Shown: positions 21,044-32,158, counted from the stretch's first letter. The stretch is DNA of 64,000 nt from Arcuatula senhousia (GCA_963971305.1 OZ020316.1:18060745-18124744); one strand, 5' to 3'. A program made the numbers and translations. Notes: generated by a model not told the origin, from the letters alone.

Positions 21044-21905
21044 GAGTAAGTTGGTGTTTTACGCCCCTGCAACGCTATATAGTAGTGAGTGAGTTGGTGT
21101 TTTACGCCCGTGCAACGCTATATAGGTTATTTACAGGCGATGAACATGAAAAGGATGATAAAATGAACATGAAATGATGATGATAAATGAAATATGGGGA
21201 TGGGGTGGGAAACAAAGGACCGGTAAATTTTGAAGAACCACAGGAAAAAGGGGAGAGGTGGGTAGGGTCGGAAAATTTAGCCTATGTGGTGCACTACTGG
21301 GCGGTCCACAAAGGGGTCTTTTACGTGCATGAAGCGTGGCACTCTCCACACACGTTGGCCCACTATGGTCGGCGGTCAGGGTTTCCGTATTATAGACCTG
21401 ACAACCCCCGCGGACGAGGGCTACCCTATTCAGCCACCTAGGGTACACACTTGGTCGCTCTGTGGGCTGAGCACCGACCCGACGTCGGAATCCCAAGACC
21501 CTTAGTCGCCTCTTACGACAAGCTAGGCTCTGCTGCGGGCCTATTCGCCACCCGGGCCCCGCACGGGACACGCTATATAGTATATAGGTTATTTAAAGGC
21601 GATGAACATGAAATGATGATAAAATGAACATAAAATGAACATGAAACACCTTGTATCATAAATGAAATATGGGGGTGGGTAGGGAAATAAAGGGACGGTA
21701 AATTTTGAAGAGCAACGTACATGAAAAGGGGAGAGGTGAGTAGGGGCGGAAAATTTAACCTATGTGGTGCACTACTTAGTGGTCCATCAAGGGGTCTTTA
21801 ACGTGCATGAAGCGTGTCACTTTCCACATCCGTTGGCCCATAGACCTGACAACCCCCGCGGACAAGGGCCACCCTATTCAAACACCTAAAGTACACACTT
21901 GGTCT
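21044..21905 (-). mobile_element. SINE-like element family B, outer copy split by a second copy
   Basis: The tail and first 40 bases (21044-21084) and the remainder (21570-21905) form one older, diverged copy. It is interrupted by a younger copy at 21085-21569. The body matches the other family B copies but lacks the far 5' part. Confidence 0.8.
21085..21569 (-). mobile_element. SINE-like element family B, inner copy with 13-bp TSD
   Basis: Flanked by 'acgctatatagta' at 21072-21084 and 21570-21582. The 3' tail is (GTGA)n and the 5' end is 'cccgcacgggac' on the + strand. It inserted into the tail-proximal part of another family B copy. The ORFs in it are not genes. Confidence 0.85.
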
Positions 21906-21959
21906 TGTATCGTATTATTTTTGTACTGAGATCATATGACCACCATGGTCATATTCGAA

Positions 21960-22245
21960 ATGAAAATTAAGCAATAGGCTTCGGTGGTTTCCTAAATTCC
22001 TAACTCTGGTGGATATATCGAAGGAATCCATCAACCAAACGAAGCCCTGTTGACAGAGAGGACATCGTCAATATATATGTGAAGGGAGATTAAATGACCT
22101 TGCTTCTTTCATCTTGTTCTTTACGACTTCTTGGAGAGTATAAAAACATATCGGTGAGGAGATGAGCACAATTTGTGCCTATTGGAATTCCAATTTGATG
22201 TTGAAAAAATTCTCCTCCAAATGTGCTGTCAATAAGAAAAGGGAC
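21960..22245 (-). pseudogene. Reverse transcriptase core fragment with YIDD box
   Basis: On the minus strand, 'HQIGIPIGTNCAHLLTD' is followed by 'IYIDDVLSVN' (YIDD near 22063-22077). This is the catalytic core of a reverse transcriptase of the type whose members end in 'KKFYGRHH', known from many aquatic animals (from memory). A frame break and a stop lie between the two motifs. The C-terminal part of the same type of protein lies at 22429-22632 on the opposite strand, so the original element has been broken and partly inverted. Confidence 0.7.
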
Positions 22246-22428
22246 GCTTTGGTGCCATTCAAACCTGTTTCAATTCACCATTTCATTTTAGACGCTTATA
22301 CTAAGTAATGATCATTGTGATCTGCAATGTCTTAGCTCGATAATCCCAGTTCGGTTAGTATGTTATTCTTATTTATCTTACTTATCTGCCTTGTACTTAT
22401 ACCTTAACTTTAAGTTTACGTATCACAA

Positions 22429-22632
22429 TTGATTCGTTATTCCAGAGCATGTGGGGAGTACAACGACTTCCTTGATAGAGCTACACGGCTGACAAGCAAA
22501 TTGTTAACACAGGGGTACGTTGCTCCCAGGTTGTTGTCATCACTCAAGAAATTTTATGGACGACATCATGTGCTTGTATGCAAATATGGGATTTCTATCT
22601 CTCAGATGTGCACAGATGTTGGTTTGACATAG
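22429..22632 (+). pseudogene. Reverse transcriptase C-terminal fragment
   Basis: A 67-codon frame contains 'SRACGEYNDFLDRA' and 'SSLKKFYGRHH' and ends with 'SISQM'. This is the conserved C-terminus of the reverse transcriptase type whose core is at 21960-22245. A second, more decayed copy is at 63255-63400. The start ATG is only the first in frame, because the segment is really the end of a longer protein. Confidence 0.7.
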
Positions 22633-22930
22633 AGTTTTGTAATGTCATCCTTTCCGGATTTGACCAACACTTAATCGATCTTTGGCAACGTGACGGGTGT
22701 GCTATAGCAAGCAGGAACTGCTTACTCTTCCGGAGCACCTGAGTTCACTCTCGTTTCGACTTGAGTTCACGTTGCTGAATGCGATTTTGTTGTTATGTGT
22801 GTGTGTTTATGTTGTTGTGTGGTTTGTTTTGTTGTGATGATTTTTTGTCTGCCGGTTTTGTCTTTGTCTTCACGGTTTTATGATACTGATTACCCCTTTG
22901 GTACACCTTTGCTTCTTTAAAAGAATCAGG
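22633..22930 (+). repeat. 3' untranslated end of the reverse transcriptase element
   Basis: Shares 'gctatagcaagcaggaactg', 'cactctcgtttcga' and 'tttggtacacctttgcttc' with 6175-6500 (minus) and in part with 50640-50790 and 63440-63620. Confidence 0.7.
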
Positions 22931-23176
22931 TACGAAATATATGAAAAGTAAATGATATGTTTCATTTTATAATTTGTTCAAGTCATATTTTCATCAATAG
23001 AAAGAAGCTTGTTTATTTTACACACTCTGTACTGCAAAGTGTTATTTACACCAAGAGTTTAAGCTACTCTCAGTCACAAAAACAACACATCTTCGTAGGC
23101 TTAGTCATTGGCAATATGCGTGACTCGTTGCAACTAGGTGGTGACAACAGATTCATCAAGTCACGGTTTAAATATA

Positions 23177-23322
23177 CAATAATAGTACACTGACTCGACA
23201 TAAAATTTTTATACGGATGAGGCTTAGAAACAGGAAAACGCGAGGGTCTCCCGAGCGTTTTCTTGTTTCGAGCCGAATTCGTATAAATACAATTTTATGT
23301 CGAGTCAGTGTACTATTATTGT
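23177..23322. repeat. Foldback (hairpin) element 1
   Basis: Arms of about 41 bases: 'acaataatagtacactgact' continues to 23217 and its complement runs 23280-23322. There is a second inner stem, 'aaaacgc' with 'gcgtttt'. It resembles a small MITE with no coding capacity. Confidence 0.8.
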
Positions 23323-24077
23323 GTTTATACTGCAATATTTTGTATTTTCTTTGGAGTATTCTTTATTTTAAAAAAAACACAAATAAAAAAATCGAAAAAT
23401 GATCCTACCTCGGGCCCCTCTCCTAATATGGTCATAACACCTGTGTCGCCAGGTAAGGGGCACACTGTATAACATTGAATGGTTTATGTACTATGACACA
23501 AATGTTCATGGTCTAAAGTAAATTAATGTAATGAAATTTGAAAAAAAAATAGAATAAAAATAATATATTTATACTGAAGCATAAATTTAAAATTAAAAAT
23601 TGAATGCTACCGTTTTTTTTAACTAATATGCGCCTTACATGTAAGAATGCAGCTTAATATCATTATGCTAGAAATAAAAAAATAAAAAAAATAATTGTTT
23701 TTCTGGAATAAAATGTAATACATTTATCAAATACATTCGGCGTTAAAAATATTAAGATTACATATTTTTATCATAAGTATTTTAAATTCGGGTATTCAAT
23801 TCAACGCATTAATATTTACACCTGTCAATCAAAAAGCACGTGGAGTCCGTGCAACTGCAAACTCAACTAGCTCTCTCTCTATATGTTGTTTACCGGTTTA
23901 TACGGATTTGATAGTAGTTGCCTACATAAATTGGGCATATTTAATTACATGATAGAACATCCAATTATTTCCCACCCATTTTTTAAGTTTATAATTTTAA
24001 TTTCACCTAACAAATACTTTTCTTGAATTTATTTATACGGGAATAAACGGTTAATTTAATTTTGCCGATTTCAAAAT
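23323..24077. other. AT-rich stretch, nothing recognised
   Basis: Only A/T runs and short chance ORFs. Confidence 0.4.
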
Positions 24078-24262
24078 TTCAAGGAGTAACCTCTCATCAA
24101 CAGCATTCACGTCAAAACATTGGAAGATCAATAACCAAAACTATGAAAATGCATTTGTACAAGTACTAGTAATCAATACCAAAATGTTCGAACAGGAAAG
24201 CCAAATCAAGGACCACGGATATCTGTATTCTAATTCCTTGCTTCTGTCCTGACTTCTCAATC
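24078..24262 (-). repeat. Mussel-type interspersed repeat, fragment
   Basis: Begins 'tttcaaggagtaacctctca' and continues with 'aggaaagccaaatcaagga'. Same family as 8831-9050 and the reverse complement of part of 37186-37500. Confidence 0.6.
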
Positions 24263-25200
24263 CGAGTTGCATGAAAATTTTCACATACTATCCTTTTTAA
24301 AATTATATATTAAATAATTGGTGATTTATGTGGTTTTAATCGTCATTCCGGACCATGAAAATTCTTTAACAGCATTAGGAACAAATTCGTAGAGATCTCT
24401 GCTAGAGCGAATAACCCGCTTTCGATCTGTGCTCACTAATACCAATATTCATTTCCCCACTCATACGAAAGGTTTCTTTTATTTATACATATTTATTAGA
24501 GTTTTGATTTAATTCTTTAATGTAGCTGATGTGTCCTAGAATGCAACCCCCCAACAAAAAAAATAAAAAAAACAAAAAAAACACTGTGTTTGTATAGAGG
24601 TTGTACTGCTAATTTTGTGATTTACAAATTATCAAGTTCCATAAAAAAATAATATAATAAGGTATCCCTTATAAAGGGGCTTGTGTGGCGGAATCTTCAT
24701 GCTTGAATACCACACTATCGGTAATTAGCCAATTACCAATAACATTCTTCTTTTCTAAATATTTGTACCATACTATATTCGACCTTGTTTTACAGCATGC
24801 CTCGGAAAGGGGGCGTGTACTAAAAGTGATATACTGTCACTGACCGTATATCACATATCGATATACGGTCACTGTAATTTGACTGCTCAAATAGACCGAT
24901 TGCAGTATAAACACTTTTCTGTTGATTATGGCCTTTCACTCGTCATTTTTATCAAATGTTCGACTTTTTAAACCATGGAGTTTAACTTGGAGTTTTACAT
25001 TAACAAATTGTAAATATATTTAATATTAAATTCGAACATGTCTTATACGCCATAGCTTATACCATTGTTAGTCGTTTGTTTGTAAATGTCACCACTCAAA
25101 AGTAACATTTTTCTTTAGATGATGATAAAATATGTGTACGTGGGGCAAAGGAATCATCATATTATCTTGAGAAAAATCCACTTTATAAACTAAATATTTC
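24263..25200. other. AT-rich stretch with one small palindrome
   Basis: A short palindrome 'cactgaccgtatatca' / 'tatacggtcactg' lies at 24838-24872. Nothing else recognised. Confidence 0.4.
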
Positions 25201-25204
25201 AACA

Positions 25205-25790
25205 TATATTCTAAAAATAAGAATAACTAGAAAAACTGTGTGCAGCTGCTCACAAATAAATACTCCCCGCCCCCAAAAAGTCATCCGATAAAGAAGCTGC
25301 ACATCTACGTTTCATGAAAAACCATTGAGCGATTAAGGAGGAATTGCAGATAAAGATGGGTTCCTTGAGGTGTAACGGAAAGACACCCCAGTAGTATAGC
25401 GGGTCTCTATAGGACACTTTGTACTTTTAATTTTTCATGGACGAAAGGTCAAACCACATGGTGACGAACTAAAAAGGGGGGGAAGAAAGGGACGAGTCGC
25501 CGTTCCGCATGACTGCACACGACTTTACTGCTAGAGATCTGAGGCGACAGTTGTCACCATGTGGTTTGACCTTTCGTCCATGAAAAATTAAAAGTACAAA
25601 GTGTCAGTCGTGTGCAGTCATGCGGAACGGCGACTTTACTGCTAGAGATCTGAGGCGACAGTTGTCACCATGTGGTTTGACCTTTCGTCCATGAAAAATT
25701 AAAAGTACAAAGTGTCCTATAGAGACCCGCTATACTACTCACCCCTATTTATATATACCCCAACTTTTCAAGCGAGAGTATAAATGAATA
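25205..25790 (+). repeat. 'gcagctgctcac' repeat copy, split by a MITE
   Basis: Flanks of the MITE match 60920-61530: 'ctgtg(tg)cagctgctcac', 'gcacatctac', 'aggaggaattgcagata' and, after the MITE, 'ctatttatatata..caa' and 'caagcg'. The second copy has no MITE at the matching site and so represents the empty site. Confidence 0.7.
25390..25739. mobile_element. MITE with TIRs of about 75 bp and a 6-bp TSD
   Basis: The ends are 'agtagtatagcgggtctcta' and its complement 'tagagacccgctatactact'. Inverted identity continues through the 'ggacgaaaggtcaaaccaca' region. The flanking duplication is 'cacccc' (25384-25389 and 25740-25745). The interior has two direct copies of about 110 bases; between them the 29-base word beginning 'gtcgccgttccgcatgactg' (25496-25524) is present once in each orientation (again at 25606-25634). 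There is no ORF, so it depends on a transposase elsewhere. The superfamily is not identified. Confidence 0.85.
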
Positions 25791-25926
25791 TTATTATCAA
25801 GCTTTAGCACGATTCATAATGATGTTTAAAAGCACTAGTACAAGGATAGAATTGAAATTATAGCAAATTTCCATAATTGTTTAATAGGAAACATTAAATA
25901 TGAACTTTAAACGAACCTTCCACAAG

Positions 25927-25934
25927 TATATATA
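25927..25934 (+). promoter_or_regulatory. TATA box of secreted gene 1
   Basis: 'tatatata' lies 86 bases upstream of the ATG at 26013, which leaves room for a start site near 25958 and a short 5' UTR. The paralogue has a matching box at 47666. Confidence 0.55.
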
Positions 25935-26012
25935 GTGGAAAGTTTAAGTCAACGTCATCAAGCATCAAGCAGACGTCTAGACAGTGTGGAAATTTCGGTT
26001 GTGCAAAGAGGC

Positions 26013-26072
26013 ATGGGTTCGATGTGGTTATCACTTTTATTTGTTATGGTATCTCAAAGTGTTTGCAGTGAG
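26013..26072 (+). CDS. Secreted protein gene 1, exon 1 (signal peptide)
   Basis: ATG at 26013 opens 20 codons encoding a classical signal peptide, with a hydrophobic core 'WLSLLFVMV' and a small-residue region 'SVCSE'. It ends in phase 0 at a consensus donor (GAG|GTAGGC). The paralogue at 47721 has the same design: 18 codons, also ending in 'SE' at a phase 0 donor. The next exon of this gene is 15.4 kb away at 41428. I link the two because the junction 'SE' + 'VIRPMAD' here matches 'SE' + 'IIRPMAD' in the paralogue, where the intron is only 0.94 kb. Confidence 0.75.
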
Positions 26073-26278
26073 GTAGGCATTTAGTTTCAACACATTAATT
26101 TAATAAATAGGATAGTAAAATAAGCTATAACAGTATGAGGTATAAGATATGCATCTTTCTCTAATGTGCATGGTGCGGGTGCGGGTGCAGTCTTTATTTG
26201 AACCTACAAATATATCAAGATTGAAGTCAAATTTATGAGATCATACATTTGAGGTGGCATAAGTAAGGTATTATACAA

Positions 26279-26413
26279 TTATCACCCTAGTTGGTGTGTG
26301 ACCCGGTGGTTTCTTTCCCCGAGAAAGTAAGGTCACCCGAGGGCTTGCCCCGAGGGTGACCTTACTTTTCGAGGGGAAAGAAATGCCGGGTCACATATCA
26401 TCTAGGGTGATAA
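26279..26413. repeat. Foldback (hairpin) element 2
   Basis: 'ttatcaccctag' pairs with 'ctagggtgataa' at the outer ends. 'tgacccgg' and 'tttctttcccc' with their complements form the middle, and 'aaagtaaggtcaccc' with 'gggtgaccttactttt' the inner stem. The loop is 'gagggcttgccccga'. It lies just inside intron 1 of gene 1. Confidence 0.75.
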
Positions 26414-27040
26414 CTGTTATATTATATCGAATATTTAAATGAAACAATCTAATTTTAAATTCTAAACATATTTCGGGCATGCATTTTAAACTTTTTCCAT
26501 GGGAATAAATACAGCCCATACTATATTGAAGAAAAATCGTGGGGCCACGTGCAAATTCTCACGAGAGGGTGACCTTACCATGCGACCCAACGATTACCGG
26601 TTGACCCAGCGAAATATCACATGTCACGTGAAAACCTCTAAGCGAATCAGAATAAAGATTATAATATGAGTATATAATATACGGTAAAGGTAAGATTTAT
26701 TTAACGTTGGTGAGAACACATCAGTGATGTGATATGTACACAAGTCAAACAATTAACATAATTAGCTCTGAAGATCTTTTGACTTACATCCCAGCTCTTT
26801 TGTTTAAATTAGGGTGACCTGAGTTGGATCGTACTTCCCAGATCATCCTTTTTATACAATAGGTGTATTTTTAATGTTATAGGGTACCTAAAGGTAAATT
26901 TAAAACCCATTAGACGATACATTTAATTTTCAATAAAGTAGGGAAGGGGGGCATTCGAAAAACATTAATATGAAAAAAATGAAAATGTATATATCATGTG
27001 TACATGTGTCTTTATTAGACTACAGATTATTACTTAAATG
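26414..27040. other. Part of intron 1, nothing recognised
   Basis: Contains 'aggtcaccc'-like words related to the adjacent hairpin, but no ORF or known repeat. Confidence 0.4.
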
Positions 27041-27043
27041 TTC

Positions 27044-27049
27044 TTTATT
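27044..27049 (-). terminator. Polyadenylation signal of the Crypton-like gene
   Basis: AATAAA on the minus strand overlaps the stop codon of the recombinase reading frame. Confidence 0.4.
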
Positions 27050-28798
27050 TCGAATAGTTAAAATTCACAGTTATATTAGAATTGTTGAATACAAGTGCAA
27101 CTCCATCTGGATTCATTTGCCTGGCGCTTTGGATGCCTTTGGTAACACCTTTCGGCTGAGATGGTGCACATTCAGAAAAATCAGAATCCGCACCCTGTAA
27201 AACTTCGGAAACTTTTCTCTTCTGCGATTCTGACGGGCGGTTGTAGGACCAAATGGCATTCGACCTATGGCCAGTTTGCTCTCGGACTAGCTGTTCTGGT
27301 ACACCTGCACTGAATAGTCGCGTAGCTGTAGAGGCTCGAAAGCTATGGTTGCATTTTGCATAATATTTCTTACAATCGACTCTAAGCGACCTTTTCCAAC
27401 TGGCTGCTTGCTTAACCATACGTCATTATCACCGAGTTTTCCATTCAAAGGTTTAAAATAAAATGCGTTTTCTTTTTTGTCTGGTCCCGTGCGGGGCCCG
27501 GGTGGCGAATAGGCCCGCAGCAGAGCCTAGCTTGTCGTAAGAGGCGACTAAGGGTCTTGGGATTCTGACGTCGGGTCAGTGCTCAGCCCACAGAGCGACC
27601 AAGTGTGTACCCTAGGTGGCTGAATAGGGTGGCCCTCGTCCGCGGGGGTTGTCAGGTCTATAATACGGAAACCCTGACCGCCGACCATAGTGGGCCAACG
27701 TGTGTGAAGAGTGCCACGCTTCATGCACGTAAAAGACCCCTTTGTGGACCGCCAAGTAGTGCACCACATAGGCTAAATTTTCCGCCCCTACCCACCTCTC
27801 CCCTTTTCCTGTGGTTCTTCAAAATTTACCGGTCCCTTGTTTCCCACCCCATCCCCATATTTCATCTATCATCATCATTTCATGTTCATTTTATCATCCT
27901 TTTCATGTTCATCGCCTTTAAATAACCTATATAGCGTTGCACGGGCGTAAAACACCAACTCACTCACTCACTCACTCACTCACTTTTTTGTCTGTGGCCA
28001 ACTTAGTAACGTACTTCTTAAAGATTCTTACGATACATCTTGCAGGATTTTCACTGTTGCAGTAAGCTTTTCCTGAATGTGGCTGGAAATTCTTATGTTC
28101 AAGACCTCCTTGGTACGTTTTTGAAACAGACTCAGTATAGCTCAATATATATACATCATTACCGAAAGTCTTTAGTGATTTTGAAATTGGCAAAAGTCAA
28201 ATTTCTGTGCTCTTGACCTCTGCGAAGGCCAAATTGAATCCCGATAAGGAAAAATATTGTATTAAACAATTTGTCAGCATTGTCATCTCCAAGGAAACCA
28301 CGGGTCCACAGGTCGTTTTCCATCTCTAAAGAAATTATTTGTGCTTTCTTTTTTGTAAGACCTATACCAGCCTGAACCGTTTTCCTCATTACATTGCTGA
28401 TGACGTTTCTGAGTGGCTTGAATTTTTCATCAGACAACAGTGGCAAAGATTTTTCTTCCATTTCAAAAAGTTTCATAATGCTACAAGCGATTGAACAAAT
28501 TGTGTCCGCTTGGTATTCCTCGCCATCTTGTCGTTTGACGGACGTAAAATAGTGCAGAAACACTGCCAAAACCTCATCATCGGTAAGCGAAACTAAATCT
28601 TTTTGTAAGATTGGAGTAAGGTTGGGAAGGACGTTTTTTTGAATGGCGGCTGTCTTTCATGATATGTAAAGATTTTCGCCCATGTTGCCTTTCTTATGGT
28701 ATTTTGGGGGATATGAACACGGATTTCTCTCTGAATGTCATCGTCTGATACGAATCGGAATCTCTCATCTATATTTCCATCAGTAATGTGGAAGTCGT
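27045..28798 (-). pseudogene. Crypton-like tyrosine recombinase, main exon
   Basis: Main exon of a minus-strand gene, entered at an AG acceptor (tttttgtag) at 28799-28800. From the N-terminus: 'RFRFVSDDDIQREIRVH' and 'TIRKATWAKIF' look like the core-binding domain. 'QFGLRRGQEHRNL' carries the first catalytic arginine, and 'YTESVSKTYQGG' is the lysine hairpin. A stretch near 'WLSKQPVGKG' follows, then 'NHSFRASTATRLF' and 'EQTGHRSN' hold the H-x-x-R and second histidine. This is the DUF3504/Crypton type, known both in Crypton DNA transposons and in host genes derived from them. A family B SINE (27484-27982) splits the exon. Three single-base frame breaks occur: in a run of seven A near 28640, near 28166, and near 27375. 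The presumed catalytic tyrosine region is hard to place ('SNAIWSYNRPS'). As it stands the gene is non-functional, unless the breaks are base-calling errors and the SINE is polymorphic. Confidence 0.8.
27484..27982 (+). mobile_element. SINE-like element family B, copy 3, with 12-bp TSD
   Basis: Starts at 'cccgtgcggggcccgggtgg' and ends in (CTCA)n. Flanked by 'cttttttgtctg' at 27472-27483 and 27983-27994. Removing the element and one duplication restores a continuous recombinase reading frame across the junction, which shows the direction of the event. Confidence 0.85.
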
Positions 28799-28800
28799 CT

Positions 28801-30150
28801 ACAAAAATAAATGAAATTGCTAGATGGCATTTTGAAAATCAATATCTCTACAGAGCTTTTGTTTTTGTTATAAAACAAAAAAAAATATAAATTTATCTTT
28901 ACTTACAATAAGATATATTACGCTTTTCAATGGCTATCTACATGGGGGGGGGGGCTCCCGCAGGGTATCCCCCTCAGGTCGCAAGTTCGCTTTTAAAAGG
29001 GGCCTGAGGTCGCAAGGTCGCTTTTTAAAGGCGTATTTTGGCGGAGGTCGCAGGTCGATTTTTGGCATAGGTCGATTCTATTAAGTGTACGTTGGAAGTC
29101 GCCTTTAAAAAGCCCCCAGGTCGCAGGTCGTATTTAACCCTGATATATGTCAGTTTTTTTTCAAATGTTTATGGATCATGAAAATAGTGTACCAAAATCT
29201 AAGGTCATTCCGGAAACTATTTTTAAAATAGATAAATTGTACTCATTTTTTAATATAAGGAAATATTAAGTGGAAACAGTGCGCTCCTTTAAGTGTTTAG
29301 TTTTGTTGATAAAACTATGAAATTGTGAACCCACAGACAGACGGACGATATGCATAATATATATGGGAACAACTATGATGCTACTTTAGACTGGTCAGAA
29401 TCGACTAACTTTGCCTATTTATAATACAAGGTTTCAAAAAATATCTTCAACCCGTCTCCTAAAAAAATATCTTTTAAAAAAACTTGTTTACTGGAAAATA
29501 TATTTAAGTAATCTTGAAAACGTGAATATGTAACAAGAACAGATTCTAGGTCCTCCGTCCGTTGAGCCCGGAAAAATCTAAGGCTCGTTAAACAGGAAGT
29601 AGATGAGTAACTGAGCTGAAAACGCATCCCACCATTTGGGACCCCTACATAATATCGAACACCCAAGATTGATAGTTGCCGATAAATATTTTATAAAAAA
29701 GTGTGGCGGACGAATGGACTTCCGGCATTTGTATGTCCCGCTCCGCATTGAACGGGGGGACGGGTCATTGACAAAAAAGGACTGTCAACTTTCCAGGCTT
29801 TTCAGATTTTTAGGTTTTTATTTTATAATGAATGTAACAAAAGAAACATCAGAATAATTATTTAATTTCTATATAAAGTTATCGGGTCCGCCAAATTGAC
29901 CGGATTTCGTTTTACTTAAAAACATGTGGGCGCCAGACCTGAATAAGCAAAGGCATCAAAATTCAAGACTTTGTGTTCGAACTTGAAGACCGAATTATAC
30001 TTTCTATTACAATTTGATTTTAATACTTGTTTTCTTTGATACAGAAAATTATTTAAAATCCTCTAAATTAAGTGGAGACAGTCGGGAGCAAAAGGGTGGA
30101 CAGACTAACGGTCGGATGGAAGGCCAATATAATATATTAAATCTACATAC
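28801..30150. other. Intron of the Crypton-like gene
   Basis: Contains a decayed bivalve repeat (about 29540-29780, with 'gttaaacaggaagtag' and 'gtgtggcggacg'), and words such as 'ggtcgcaggtcg' repeated at 28975-29140. No coding signal. Confidence 0.45.
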
Positions 30151-30252
30151 CATTTGACTGAATTTGAGACAGGCTGTTAAAGTTTTGAAAGTCTGACATG
30201 TCGAAGCTTCCCAAATAATCTGGTTCGGGTACTTGAATTGGACATTCTTGTA
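30151..30252 (-). pseudogene. Crypton-like gene, second visible exon
   Basis: A minus-strand exon of 102 bases between an acceptor 'ttttttaacag' and a donor 'G|GTATGT'. It encodes about 33 residues ('QECPIQVPEPDYLGSF..') and joins in phase (2 bases in, 1 base out) to both neighbours. Good splice sites and a clean frame indicate a genuinely spliced gene, although the gene is broken in its main exon. Confidence 0.65.
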
Positions 30253-30683
30253 CTGTTAAAAAAATAAATAAACAAACGTATTTATAGCGATTAACTGAAC
30301 TCATCTTGGATTAAGACAATGCAAGATTATGTTCATCTAAACACAACGGAGAGAAAGTAAGAATGTGAAGTTTCACTGGTTTGCTCATATATTTCGCGAG
30401 GGCGGTGGCGGGAGGGTGTGTGTGTTACACTGGTGTTAGAAAATCTTAAACAATACTGGAACTTTTAGTTAAATTTTGCATTCAAGTTCTTTTTGTTTCC
30501 CAGAAGTGAGCAATTTTCTAAAAATATTCGTACTTTATTTGTGTTTATTTGGCAAACCGTATGGCTGTGGGTTCTTGTATAAATGATTCTGATTTCAGTA
30601 AATCGTAAATTCTAAGGCGCACAGATATATTCAGCAATACATAAATTGATAGCTATTATAGTGAATCACAAATATACATGTAC

Positions 30684-30792
30684 CTGTTGTTGTGTGGTTT
30701 CTGTTGGACTGGTATTCCTCTGGTAATGAAAGAACCTTAGTGAGCACGCTCACATACCCCACGCGTGCCGCTAATGGACTATCAATGTTATC
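30684..30792 (-). pseudogene. Crypton-like gene, first visible exon
   Basis: A minus-strand exon of 109 bases from an acceptor with a 'tactaat' branch-like word ('cctcaag|GAT') to a donor 'ACAG|GTACAT'. It reads 'DNIDSPLAARVGYVSVL' onwards and joins in phase to 30252. An alternative shorter exon would start at 30735. The initiating exon upstream was not found. Confidence 0.5.
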
Positions 30793-30889
30793 CTTGAGGA
30801 ATTAGTATCAAGCTACAGGGATCAATAATATTGAATGATTGTAAAAGTGTGTATGCAAGTATTTGAATATCATAACAAAGTTATGTCAA

Positions 30890-31620
30890 ATTTCTTAGTC
30901 CAAAGGGCTATAACTCCGACAAAAATTTGGGGATAAAAAATTCCTGGTAATATGCACAACTACATATGGTGTACTTCTTGCATACTAAGTTTCATTAAAT
31001 TCTGTTCATTGGTTTAATAAGAGGAGTTGTGATCACAAACTGTAATCATGATATTCTGCAAATTTCTAAGTCCAAAGGTCCATAACTCCAACAAAAATTT
31101 GCGAATCAAAAATTCCTGGTAATATGCACAACTACATATGGTGTTCTTCTTGCATACCTAGTTTCGTTAAATTCTGTTCAGTAGTTTTAGAGGAGTTGCG
31201 ATTACAAACAGTAATCATGATTTTCTGCAAATTTCTAAGTCCAAAGGGCCATAACTCCCACAAAAATTTGTGAATAAAAAATTCCCGGTAATATGCACAA
31301 CTACATATGGTGTTCTTCTTGCATACCAAGTTTTGTTAAATTCTGTTCAGTAGTTTAAGAGGAGTTGCGATTACAAACTGTAATCATGATTTTCTGCAAA
31401 TTTCTAAGTCCAAAGGGCCATAACTCCCACAAAAATTTGCGAATCAAAAATTCCCGGTAACATGCACAACTACATATGGTGTTCTTCTTGCATACCAAGT
31501 TTCATTAAATTCTGTTCAGTAGTTTTAGAGGAGTTGCGATTACAAACTTTGATCACAGACGGACGGACGGACGGACCAGTCAAAAACATTATACCCTTCG
31601 CAACTTTGTTGCGTGGGGTA
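30890..31620 (+). repeat. Tandem-core repeat with units of about 170 bp and (GGAC)n end
   Basis: 'ccaaagg(g)ccataactcc' starts units at about 30900, 31072, 31241 and 31410. The tail is 'gacggacggacggacggacc' then 'cttcgcaactttgttgcg'. A fragment of the same tail lies in reverse at 53739-53850. Confidence 0.8.
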
Positions 31621-32158
31621 AAAAAACTGATTAAGTAAGTCATTACTTTCTTCACTGCATACAGCTCTGTTGTCCTCTACAAATTATTTTAATGTTTCGT
31701 TAGGAATCGCTTATCAAAATAACATGGATAATACACAGATAACATTTATTTGAATAAGTCTTCCAATTTTACATGTATGAATATTCTAAATAAGTTTTGT
31801 TAATGTAATGTTCACGATCAGAATGCATTTATGTGTCGAGTTTTGCAACACTATCTTAGGAAGTAAAATAAAAGCACAAAATAAAACCTAAATATGACAG
31901 CCCCCCCCCCCCCAAAAAAAAATATAATAACAAAACAATTGAAAAGTAAATCATAAAGTAATGGAGGCACAGGAAGGTTTTTTTCCCACACCGTATATTA
32001 CATGTACATGTATTGCATTAGACTTTTACACATTATGTGCATTGATTAATTTTTTTTCTATAAAATATTATTTTGACAATAAACAACAATATAATCCTGA
32101 TATGCATGCATGTTTAGACCTTATAACAACAATTCCCCTTTTAATAAATGTGCATAAT
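31621..32158. other. AT-rich stretch, nothing recognised
   Basis: C-run and A-run near 31902-31921 only. Confidence 0.4.

Noticed and set aside
21131..21571. ORFs of 70-146 codons in SINE-like copies (also 13437-13820, 19827-20009, 27548-27925, 37991-38365, 55470-55898, 58890-59258)
   Set aside because: The same frames recur in every SINE copy and contain no known domain. The element is mobilised in trans and non-coding.
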